Assembly: GCF_014672695.1 (NCBI RefSeq)
Contig: NZ_CP053923.1
Coordinates: 1,199,138-1,209,793, forward strand
Source of the DNA: Defluviicoccus vanus
Lineage (GTDB): Bacteria; Pseudomonadota; Alphaproteobacteria; Rhodospirillales; Defluviicoccaceae
Length of the DNA: 10,656 nucleotides
Reading direction: 5' to 3'
The position numbers and the translations under genes are program-made. The notes below the pieces were generated by a model. It did not search any database and had not been told where the DNA came from. It saw nothing but the letters and a program-made list of their open reading frames with translations. Shown here one piece after another: positions 1-5,518 of the stretch (positions are counted from its first letter, which is position 1; each line of letters opens with the position of its first letter).

Positions 1-19
1 CCGGTCGGCGGTGTCCGGG

Positions 20-1330
20 TCACGCTGCCGCCTGGCGACTAAGGCGCCCGGCAAGACTCTTAGGCCCGACCCCATCGATCTCCACCGCCTTGATCGCGCC
101 CATCAGCGTCGCGTCGGCACTGGCATGGACCACCTGCATGTACGGCGTCCGCCCGAGCAATTGACCGGGTCGATTGCCGGGACGATCGAACAGCACCGGA
201 ACAGTGCGCCCAAGGAAGGCCACATTGAAGGCGCGCTGCTGCCGGTCGAGAAGGTCCTGCAACTGTGCCAGGCGCTCCCGCTTCACCTCTTCGGGCACCT
301 GCGGCAACGCCGCCGCCGGCGTCCCCGGCCGCGGGCTGTACTTGAAGGAATAGGCCTGAGCGAAGCCCACCTCCTCCACCAGCCGCAGCGTTGCCCGGAA
401 GTCGGCATCCGTTTCACCCGGAAAGCCAACGATAAAGTCCGAACTCAAAGCCAGATCGGCCCGGGCGCAACGCAGGCGCTCGACGATCCGGCGATACACA
501 TCAGCGGTGTGGCGACGGTTCATCGCCGCCAGGATGGCATCCGATCCGGCCTGCACCGGCAGATGCAGATAGGGCATCATCGCCGCAACTTCGCCGTGAG
601 CGCGGATCAGCGCGTCATCCATGTCGGCCGGATGCGAGGTGGTATAGCGGACGCGGGCAATCCCGTCGATCGCCGCCACCGCCTCGATCAGCCGCGCCAA
701 GCCCCACGGCGTGCCATCGTCGCCGTCGCCATGGTAGGCGTTGACGTTCTGTCCCAGGAGCGTGATCTCGCACGCCCCGTCCTTGGCATAGCCGCGCGCT
801 TCAGCGAGCACCGCCGCCACCGGGCGGGAATATTCGGCCCCGCGGGTGTAGGGAACGACGCAGAAGCTACAGAACCGGTCGCAGCCTTCCTGAACGGTCA
901 GAAATGCCCCCGCCGCGCCCGGCGGAGCATGGATATCCGGAAGGTGGTCGAACTTGGACTCGGCCGGAAACTCTGTATCGACGCGCGCCGCATGGCTCTG
1001 GAAACTGTCGGCCAGCATCTGCGGCAACCGATGGTAGCTCTGCGGCCCGACGACCACGTCGACGAACGGCGCCCGCTCCACCAGTTCCACCCCCTCCGCC
1101 TGAGCCACACAGCCGGCAACGGCGATCAGAAATTGCTTCGCTCCGCTGCGGCCGCGATCGCGGCGTATCCGCTCGAGACGGCCAAGCTCGGAGTAAACCT
1201 TCTCGGCGGCCTTGTCGCGGATATGACACGTATTGAGTATAACGAGGTCCGCCTCGACGGGATCGTCAACGGTTTGATACCCCTGGCCGCCCAGCAACTC
1301 GGCAATCCGCGCCGAATCGTATACATTCAT
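20..1330 (-). CDS. miaB: tRNA-2-methylthio-N6-dimethylallyladenosine synthase MiaB (N-terminus displaced)
   Basis: MiaB is a cytoplasmic radical-SAM enzyme with two 4Fe-4S clusters that adds a methylthio group to i6A37 of tRNAs reading UNN codons. Counting from the ATG at 1330, the radical-SAM triad CxxxCxxC is C150, C154 and C157 (context EGCDRFCSFC). The UPF0004 domain shows C35 (NTCHIRDKA) and C74 (AGCVAQ), and a TRAM-like tail ends at residue 436 with TGA. The third UPF0004 cysteine, in KTYGCQMNVYDS, lies just upstream of this ATG in the same frame, so 1330 cannot be the true start of an active enzyme; see the next entry. The gene follows fur on the same strand. Only 19 bases lie beyond its stop, so the next gene (phoH in many relatives) is not visible. 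Family assignment is very secure; the start is not. Confidence 0.95.
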   Translation of the reverse strand: MNVYDSARIAELLGGQGYQTVDDPVEADLVILNTCHIRDKAAEKVYSELGRLERIRRDRGRSGAKQFLIAVAGCVAQAEGVELVERAPFVDVVVGPQSYHRLPQMLADSFQSHAARVDTEFPAESKFDHLPDIHAPPGAAGAFLTVQEGCDRFCSFCVVPYTRGAEYSRPVAAVLAEARGYAKDGACEITLLGQNVNAYHGDGDDGTPWGLARLIEAVAAIDGIARVRYTTSHPADMDDALIRAHGEVAAMMPYLHLPVQAGSDAILAAMNRRHTADVYRRIVERLRCARADLALSSDFIVGFPGETDADFRATLRLVEEVGFAQAYSFKYSPRPGTPAAALPQVPEEVKRERLAQLQDLLDRQQRAFNVAFLGRTVPVLFDRPGNRPGQLLGRTPYMQVVHASADATLMGAIKAVEIDGVGPKSLAGRLSRQAAA

Positions 1331-1374
1331 CTGACAGCCATAAGTCTTTATGTGCAGTCTTTTTTCACGTTCAC
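1331..1374 (-). other. miaB: Missing N-terminal codons of miaB, with a T6 run
   Basis: Reading upstream from the ATG at 1330 in the same frame gives EKRLHIKTYGCQ, the expected MiaB N-terminus with its first cluster cysteine. The frame stays open back to a TGA but has no ATG, GTG or TTG; only rare codons such as CTG or ATT are available. If the T run at 1360-1365 (A6 on the coding strand) had seven bases instead of six, GTG codons at 1374 and 1368 would come into frame and give MNVKKRLHIKTYGCQ or MKKRLHIKTYGCQ, both typical. I infer a one-base homopolymer discrepancy; a rare start codon is the alternative. Confidence 0.7.
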
Positions 1375-1548
1375 CGTTAATCGTCAGCCCGTGACATGCA
1401 GTCCCGCTTCAATCCGACCGGACTCGCCGGGAAGTAGCCCACATTCCTCGCAACGGGATAGCAGGCCCCACCCTAGCTTTTGCACCGGCCCAGTCAAGCC
1501 GAACGCCCAGGGCTGCTGGACAGACCATGGCAGTATTCCCTGTGAGCT
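1375..1548. other. Intergenic gap between fur and miaB
   Basis: This gap of about 175 bases follows the fur stop and precedes miaB on the minus strand. I found no convincing open frame, no hairpin followed by a T run, and no clear promoter. It probably carries the miaB promoter or a read-through leader, but nothing in the sequence fixes that. Confidence 0.4.
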
Positions 1549-1977
1549 TCAGTCTTTGGTCGGCGCATCAAGCGGCACCCCGTACAGTTCGAGACGATGG
1601 CCGACAAGACGAAACCCATGTCGCTCGGCGATTTGTCGTTGTAGCGCCTCGATTTCCGGACTGCGGAACTCGATCACCCGGCCCGACTGGATGTCGATGA
1701 GATGATCGTGGTGTTCCTCGCTTGCTTCTTCATAGCGCGATCGGCCGTCGCCGAAATCGTGACGTTCAAGAATGTTGGCTTCTTCGAACAGACGCACCGT
1801 CCGATAGACAGTGGCGATGCTGATTTTGGGATCAATCCGCACCGCACGGCGATAGACCTCCTCCACATCGGGGTGGTCGGTGGCTTCTGAGAGGACGCGG
1901 GCGATAATGCGACGCTGCCCGGTCATCTTCATTCCTTTTTCGACGCATATTTTCTCGATGTGTGACAGCTGTCCCAT
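1549..1977 (-). CDS. fur: Fur-family metal-responsive transcriptional regulator (Fur/Mur type)
   Basis: This 142-residue protein is a full-length Fur-family repressor that binds DNA when loaded with Fe2+ or Mn2+. The N-terminal winged helix carries the recognition helix SIATVYRTVRLFEEANIL (residues 53-70). The dimerisation and metal domain has HHDH at 89-92 and the conserved tail GFRLVGHRLELYG (121-133). There is no C-terminal CxxC zinc site, as is usual for alphaproteobacterial Fur/Mur, and the HHDH motif argues against the heme-responsive Irr branch. The ATG at 1977 has a good ribosome binding site, GGGAG five bases upstream. The gene lies 94 bases downstream of mucR and upstream of miaB. 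In this class such proteins may respond mainly to manganese (Mur) rather than iron, and sequence alone does not settle which. Confidence 0.92.
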   Translation of the reverse strand: MGQLSHIEKICVEKGMKMTGQRRIIARVLSEATDHPDVEEVYRRAVRIDPKISIATVYRTVRLFEEANILERHDFGDGRSRYEEASEEHHDHLIDIQSGRVIEFRSPEIEALQRQIAERHGFRLVGHRLELYGVPLDAPTKD

Positions 1978-2071
1978 GACTTCTCCCGTGGTTTGGCGTT
2001 CTCAAGCGCCGACGGAATGAGACCGCCGCGACGAGGAGTACGCTAGCCTGTTTTTATGCCTCCAAATCCTA

Positions 2072-2494
2072 TTATGCCTGCTTCCGTGCGTCACCGCGAC
2101 GCGTAGTTCCAAGACCGATTTCTTTGGCTAACGCACTGCGATGCTTCGCATAATTCGGCGCAACCATAGGATAGTCCGGCGCCAGACCCCAGCGGTCGCG
2201 ATACTCTTCGGGAGTCATGTCGTAGGCGGTCTTGAGGTGCCGTTTCAGCATCTTCAGCTTCTTGCCATCTTCCAGGCAAATGATGTAATCGGGGAACACC
2301 GACTTCTTTACCGGAACCACCGGCTTGAGCTTTTCGGCGGTCATCGGCGTGGTCCCGACTGAAACGAGCGTCTTGTAGACATCCTGGATAAGTGTCGGAA
2401 GCTCAGACGCTGGCACTGGGTTGTTGCCAACGTGCGCCGCGACTATCTCCGTTGTCAATTCAAGCATCTCGTTCAAGCTCGACTTTTCACTCAT
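2072..2494 (-). CDS. mucR: MucR/Ros-family zinc-finger transcriptional regulator
   Basis: MucR/Ros proteins are H-NS-like global repressors of Alphaproteobacteria that bind AT-rich DNA, often including their own promoter. Residues 1-55 form the predicted N-terminal oligomerisation region. The DNA-binding domain reads YIICLEDGKKLKMLKRHL, with C73, D76 and H86 as ligand positions, followed by MTPEEYRDRWGL and DYPMVAPNYA, the family signature. The position that holds the next histidine in Ros is alanine here (A90 in HLKTAYDM). Some rhizobial homologs lack full zinc coordination and still fold. Length (140 aa) is normal. The ATG at 2494 is preceded by GGAG nine bases upstream, and the stop is TAA. 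It is divergent from the TusA-family gene and upstream of fur, an unusual place within the rimI-fur interval. Confidence 0.93.
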   Translation of the reverse strand: MSEKSSLNEMLELTTEIVAAHVGNNPVPASELPTLIQDVYKTLVSVGTTPMTAEKLKPVVPVKKSVFPDYIICLEDGKKLKMLKRHLKTAYDMTPEEYRDRWGLAPDYPMVAPNYAKHRSALAKEIGLGTTRRGDARKQA

Positions 2495-2531
2495 ACGTAT
2501 CTTGCTCCGGTTTTCGAAAGAACTAAATCGG

Positions 2532-2560
2532 TATATATATAAGCCTAATTACAGGTGCAA
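2532..2560 (-). promoter_or_regulatory. Candidate sigma70-type mucR promoter with AT-rich core
   Basis: On the minus strand TTGCAC (2555-2560) and TATATA (2532-2537) are separated by exactly 17 bases, close to the housekeeping consensus. Transcription would begin about 30 bases before the mucR ATG. The run of alternating T and A at 2532-2541 stands out in GC-rich surroundings and is the kind of AT-rich, TpA-rich target MucR/Ros proteins prefer, so autoregulation is plausible. The same core lies about 30 bases upstream of the divergent TusA-family gene and may serve both. Assignment is by pattern only. Confidence 0.5.
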
Positions 2561-2569
2561 GACTGAGCG

Positions 2570-2851
2570 ATGGTCAATAGACTCGAACAAGGCATCGAAA
2601 CTGATCCGGAGCTATTCCTTGATATCTCCGCGGAGGTCTGTCCGCTGACCTTTGTTCGCACCAAGCTGTTGATTGAAAGCATGAAGCCGGGCCAGACAGC
2701 GGAAATCCGGCTCCGCGGCAGCGAGCCATTACGCAATGTTCCGCGCGCCGTAAGTGGCCTCGGACACACGGTCTTGTCCCTTTCTGCCGAACCGAGCACT
2801 ACCGACAGAGCAGGCACGCACAGGCTGCGAATTCGCAAGCGCACAGAGTGA
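2570..2851 (+). CDS. TusA/SirA-family sulfur carrier-like protein
   Basis: This 93-residue protein belongs to the TusA (SirA, COG0425) family, small cytoplasmic carriers that hold sulfur as a persulfide on one cysteine. The central motif is EVCPLTFVRTKL (residues 22-33), with C24 as the candidate active residue. The rest fits the two-layer fold: LDIS before the motif, GQTAEIRL and then EPLRNVPRAVSGLGH after it. The classical CPxP is CPLT here, so the second proline is absent; related proteins with CPxTFVRTKL seem common in Alphaproteobacteria, and the exact partner is unknown. The ATG at 2570 has only a weak ribosome binding site. The gene diverges from mucR and converges on rimI with 15 bases between the stops. 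No tus or dsr genes are nearby, so a specific pathway cannot be named. Confidence 0.88.
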   Translation: MVNRLEQGIETDPELFLDISAEVCPLTFVRTKLLIESMKPGQTAEIRLRGSEPLRNVPRAVSGLGHTVLSLSAEPSTTDRAGTHRLRIRKRTE

Positions 2852-2866
2852 TTCGCAACGGCCGGC

Positions 2867-3334
2867 TCAGAGACTGCATACCATGGTCAAGGCGTCGCCC
2901 CCCTCCAGCCTTCAGTCGGTAATAGCCGCGTCGGCGGCCATTTGTCTGCAATCCCATACTTAAATATAAATTGCCCGCCGCGGTGTTGTTCTCGCCGACT
3001 TCCAGAAACAATTGTCGCGCGCCCATGCTGCGGGCGACATCCATCGCTTCCTCCAGCAGTAACCGGCCGATGCCGCACCTGCGGCGTCGCGGGCGGACCG
3101 CAAGCGTCAGTACTTCTGCCTCGTCCGCAGCGACGCGGCAGAGGATGAACCCGAGCCCCCCTCGCCATTGCCCGCAGATGCGTCGGCGACAACGCCGAAC
3201 GCCCCCGGCATCGCCAGCAGCGTCCCACAGGCCTCGGGGCTCCACGGCTCATCGAAGCTTTGCGCATGGATTTGCGCCATCACATCTGCGTCAGTAGCGC
3301 TGAGCCAGCGCACCGTCGCCGCCGCGGGCGTCAT
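2867..3334 (-). CDS. rimI: Ribosomal protein alanine N-acetyltransferase RimI, interrupted by two frame changes
   Basis: RimI is a GNAT-fold enzyme that acetylates the N-terminal alanine of ribosomal protein S18. The protein must be read in three segments. From the ATG at 3334 the frame gives MTPAAATVRW through GEGG. At the C6 run 3156-3161 one base appears missing, after which LGFILCRVAADEAEVLTLAV follows. At the C6 run 2898-2903 one base appears extra, after which the frame ends GDALTMVCSL and TGA at 2867. The joined product is 155 residues, normal for RimI, with the acetyl-CoA motif RRCGIG near residue 85-90 and NNTAAGNLY near 116-124. Without the second change the frame would run into the convergent TusA-family gene. 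The ATG overlaps the tsaB stop (ATGA), implying translational coupling. The two changes cancel in length, which suggests base-call errors rather than decay, though a true pseudogene is possible. Confidence 0.85.
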
Positions 3335-4095
3335 TGTCCTGGCCCCGTTATCGCGGTGCCAGGCCCGGAGCCGGTTTCCAGCGCCTCGGCCGCGGCGCCG
3401 CCTGCAGGCACGAAGGTTGAAGGGCCGGTATCGGCAGCGCGCAGGTAGAGTGGCGCCGGCGCCGCCGACGGCCGTTCGCCACCGATCCAGCGAGCGGCGG
3501 CAAGGCGGACCACCGCGGCCGCCTGCGGCGTGCGAGAGCCGGCCACCTCGATCGCTTGGCGGCCCTCAGCGGCAATGGCGGCAGCGATCGCCGCGTTACC
3601 ATCGCCTGCCACCAGGACAGTATCGCCAAGCACCGCCGCCGCCAGTCGCCGGGCATCGGCGACCTGCGGCGGCGTCAGCGGCGACGCATCGGCGGCGAAC
3701 ACCTGCCCGTAGTAATCGCGCCGCTTGCTGTCGAGGGCGACGAGCAGTGGTAGCGTCGCCGGTATCGCCTGCTCCCGGCGCCAGTGGCCGGCCGCCTCGG
3801 CGATGGCTTCCAGCGTCGTTACACCGAAGCACGGCACGCCGACCGCAAGCGCGATCCCGCGCGCGGCGGCGAGACCGATTCGCAGGCCGGTGAAGGCGCC
3901 CGGCCCCACGGTGACCGCCACGGCGTCGAGTGCAGGCAAGCCGGCCCCGGCCGCCGCCATCAGCTCTTGCACCATCGGCAGCAGCCGCTCGGCATGCCCG
4001 CGCTCGAATTCCTCGCTACGATCGAGGATTGCGCCATCGGACCAGAGCGCGACCGAGCAAGCACCGGCAGCAGTATCGATGCCGAGGATCCGCAT
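3331..4095 (-). CDS. tsaB: tRNA threonylcarbamoyladenosine biosynthesis protein TsaB
   Basis: TsaB is an ASKHA-fold pseudo-enzyme that pairs with TsaD and TsaE to form t6A37 in ANN-decoding tRNAs. The N-terminus MRILGIDTAAGACSVAL is the family opening, GHAERLLP lies at 33-40, and VGPGAFTGLRIG near 63-74 is the diagnostic motif. The product has 254 residues if the ATG at 4095 is used. A GTG at 4098 directly before it could add one residue; GAAGGG about ten bases upstream favours the ATG. The C-terminal 40 residues are low in complexity (Ala, Gly, Pro) and probably unstructured. Its stop overlaps the rimI start, the common tsaB-rimI arrangement. Upstream it is divergent from the dipeptidase gene, so its promoter should lie in the 94-base gap at 4096-4189. 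Confidence 0.94.
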   Translation of the reverse strand: MRILGIDTAAGACSVALWSDGAILDRSEEFERGHAERLLPMVQELMAAAGAGLPALDAVAVTVGPGAFTGLRIGLAAARGIALAVGVPCFGVTTLEAIAEAAGHWRREQAIPATLPLLVALDSKRRDYYGQVFAADASPLTPPQVADARRLAAAVLGDTVLVAGDGNAAIAAAIAAEGRQAIEVAGSRTPQAAAVVRLAAARWIGGERPSAAPAPLYLRAADTGPSTFVPAGGAAAEALETGSGPGTAITGPGQ

Positions 4096-4110
4096 CACCC
4101 TGCGCCCTTC

Positions 4111-4127
4111 GCGCCAACCCCTGGCGC
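4111..4127. repeat. Short inverted repeat in the tsaB/dipeptidase divergent gap
   Basis: GCGCCA (4111-4116) and TGGCGC (4122-4127) form a perfect six-base inverted repeat around ACCCC. It lies 16 bases upstream of the tsaB ATG, so it could form a hairpin in the tsaB leader or be a protein-binding site shared with the divergent gene. In GC-rich DNA such a short repeat may also be chance. Confidence 0.35.
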
Positions 4128-4189
4128 CAGGCGTTTCATGCTACCCTTTGCCATCTCGTATCAGCATCGCTCGAAGAACTCTCCTGCCC

Positions 4190-4747
4190 ATGCCGCTTGT
4201 TCCGATCACCGAAGCCACGCACGGCGTTGACATCGATCTGGTGTACGCCAGTGACCGCAATTTCACCGGCCGCACCATCTATCGTCATCCCCGTTGCTAT
4301 CTGCACCGGGACACCGAAGCCTGCCTGCTGCGGGCGGTGGACTTCGCTGCCCGCCTCGGCTTTCGCTTGCGCCTGCTCGACGCCTTCCGTCCCGCCGAAG
4401 CACAATGGATGCTGTGGAACCATCTCCCCGACCCCACCTACATCGCCGATCCCCGCCGGGGCTCGCCGCACAGCATGGGCGCTGCGGTTGATCTCACACT
4501 GATCGATACAACGTCCGGCGAGGAGATGGACTTCGGCACCGGCTTCGACGACATGCGCTGCCTCTCCTGGCATGGCGCCGCCGGACTGAGTGCCGCGGTG
4601 GAGCGTAACCGCGCTCTGCTGCTGGGGTTGATGACCAATGCCGGCTTCGATTTCTACCGCAACGAGTGGTGGCACTACCAGCTGTTCAGCCCGCGCGGCC
4701 GCTATCCGGTGCTGACCGACAGTGTCCTCGCTGAAGGTATGATGTAG
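4190..4747 (+). CDS. ddpX: D-alanyl-D-alanine dipeptidase, VanX/DdpX family
   Basis: This 185-residue protein belongs to the zinc metallopeptidase family M15D, which cleaves free D-Ala-D-Ala. The zinc ligands and catalytic residues line up: H94 and D101 in SPHSMGAAVDLTL, and E159 and H162 in NEWWHYQ. The substrate-binding arginine is in DAFRPAEAQ (R67). No signal peptide is seen, so it is cytoplasmic, as DdpX is. The ATG at 4190 is chosen because homology begins with VPITEATHGVDIDLVYAS; the ribosome binding site is weak. No vanH/vanA-like ligase genes and no Ddp transporter genes are in the window, so a role in recycling D-Ala-D-Ala or trimming peptidoglycan precursors is more likely than glycopeptide resistance. 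It converges on the nitroreductase gene with one base between the stops. Confidence 0.92.
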   Translation: MPLVPITEATHGVDIDLVYASDRNFTGRTIYRHPRCYLHRDTEACLLRAVDFAARLGFRLRLLDAFRPAEAQWMLWNHLPDPTYIADPRRGSPHSMGAAVDLTLIDTTSGEEMDFGTGFDDMRCLSWHGAAGLSAAVERNRALLLGLMTNAGFDFYRNEWWHYQLFSPRGRYPVLTDSVLAEGMM

Positions 4748-4748
4748 C

Positions 4749-5330
4749 TCAGGCGATACGGCAGGCTTCGTCGAAGGACAGCCTCTTGTCGCGCGGATGG
4801 AGCTTCGCCGGATCACCATAGCCGAGATTGCAGAGAAAGTTGGACTTGAGCGTCGTGCCGGCGAAGAAGGCCTCGTCCACCTTTGCACTGTCGAAGCCCG
4901 ACATCGGCCCGCAGTCGAGGCCGACCGCACGCGCCGCCAGAATGAAGTAGGCACCCTGCAGGCTGCCATTGCGAAAGGCGGTCGACCCGATCAGCGCCTC
5001 GTTACCGACAAACCAGGAGCGCGCATCGGTGTGCGGAAAGAGCTCCGGCAAGCGTTCGTAAAATGCCATATCGCAAGCGATGATCGCCGTGACCGGCGCG
5101 GCCATCGTCTTTGCCACGTTGCCTTCCGCCAGTGCCGGCTTCAGCTTCTCCTTTGCCGCCGCGCTGACAACGAAGACGATCCGCGCCGGGCTGGAATTGG
5201 CACTGGTGGGCCCCATCTTCGCCAAGTCCCAGGCCGCCCGCAGGGTTGCTTCGCTGACCGGCTTGTCGAGCCACTTGTTATGCGTTCGCGCGTTGCGGAA
5301 CAGCCTGTCGAGGGCTCCGTTGTCGAGCAT
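4749..5330 (-). CDS. rutE: Nitroreductase-family protein, RutE/malonic semialdehyde reductase type
   Basis: This 193-residue FMN-dependent oxidoreductase matches the RutE/HadB subgroup of the nitroreductase family. The opening LFRNARTHNKWLDKPVS, the flavin-contacting stretch GPTSANSSPAR (40-50), AFRNGSLQGAYFILAARAVG and GLDCGPMSGFD (137-147), and the tail FLCNLGYGDP are all typical. RutE reduces malonic semialdehyde to 3-hydroxypropionate in the Rut pyrimidine-degradation pathway. No other rut gene is present, so the physiological substrate here is uncertain; general detoxification of reactive aldehydes or quinones is possible. The ATG at 5330 has GAAGG only three bases upstream, closer than usual. 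It shares a strand with nfuA but is separated from it by a structured 188-base gap, suggesting its own promoter. Confidence 0.9.
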   Translation of the reverse strand: MLDNGALDRLFRNARTHNKWLDKPVSEATLRAAWDLAKMGPTSANSSPARIVFVVSAAAKEKLKPALAEGNVAKTMAAPVTAIIACDMAFYERLPELFPHTDARSWFVGNEALIGSTAFRNGSLQGAYFILAARAVGLDCGPMSGFDSAKVDEAFFAGTTLKSNFLCNLGYGDPAKLHPRDKRLSFDEACRIA

Positions 5331-5369
5331 CGGCCTTCACTCCAGTATTCGGACCAAGGGGGGACTGAT

Positions 5370-5430
5370 GACGCGCGGGCGGTTGCCCACCGGGCGTGAT
5401 GCCCTATGAACATTGGGTGCCGCCCGCGTC
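5370..5430. repeat. Imperfect inverted repeat upstream of the nitroreductase gene
   Basis: GACGCGCGGGCGG (5370-5382) pairs with CCGCCCGCGTC (5420-5430) over 11 base pairs with a two-base CG bulge. Inside the loop GGGC (5392-5395) and GCCC (5401-5404) form a second short stem, and CCCA/TGGG could extend it. On the minus strand this lies between nfuA and the nitroreductase gene, 40 bases before the latter's ATG. There is no T run after it, so it is not a standard intrinsic terminator; it may be a leader structure, a Rho-assisted terminator or an operator. Confidence 0.45.
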
Positions 5431-5466
5431 GTAACAGGCCGGCGCACTAGGCGAGAGGGTTTCGGC

Positions 5467-5480
5467 GGCGACGCGTCGCC
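5467..5480. repeat. Perfect 14-bp palindrome downstream of nfuA
   Basis: GGCGACGCGTCGCC at 5467-5480 is identical to its own reverse complement. It begins 38 bases beyond the nfuA stop on the minus strand. As RNA it folds into a five-pair stem with a CGCG loop; as DNA it is a symmetric potential binding site. A neighbouring ACGG-CAACA-CCGT hairpin lies at about 5482-5494. No T run follows, so a terminator role is not clear. Confidence 0.4.
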
Positions 5481-5518
5481 CACGGCAACACCGTCGCGGA
5501 CAAACCAACGGCGCCTCG

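Noticed and set aside
11..1705. A 564-codon plus-strand open frame antisense to miaB and fur
   Set aside because: Its product is low-complexity, Arg- and Pro-rich and resembles no family, while the minus strand encodes clear MiaB and Fur. High GC content and the codon bias of miaB explain the absence of stops.
3168..4189. Plus-strand frames opposite rimI and tsaB, including an upstream extension of the dipeptidase frame from 3725
   Set aside because: They mirror tsaB codon bias. Dipeptidase homology starts at 4190, and the upstream part is Ala/Pro/Arg-rich with no recognisable domain.
4190..4747. Glycopeptide resistance cassette suggested by a VanX-like gene
   Set aside because: No vanH-like dehydrogenase, D-Ala-D-Lac ligase or VanRS pair is present, and the host appears Gram-negative; chromosomal DdpX-type dipeptidases are common in such bacteria.
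4749..5330. A rut pyrimidine-degradation operon suggested by the RutE-type gene
   Set aside because: No rutA-D, rutF or rutG homolog is in the window; the gene stands alone.
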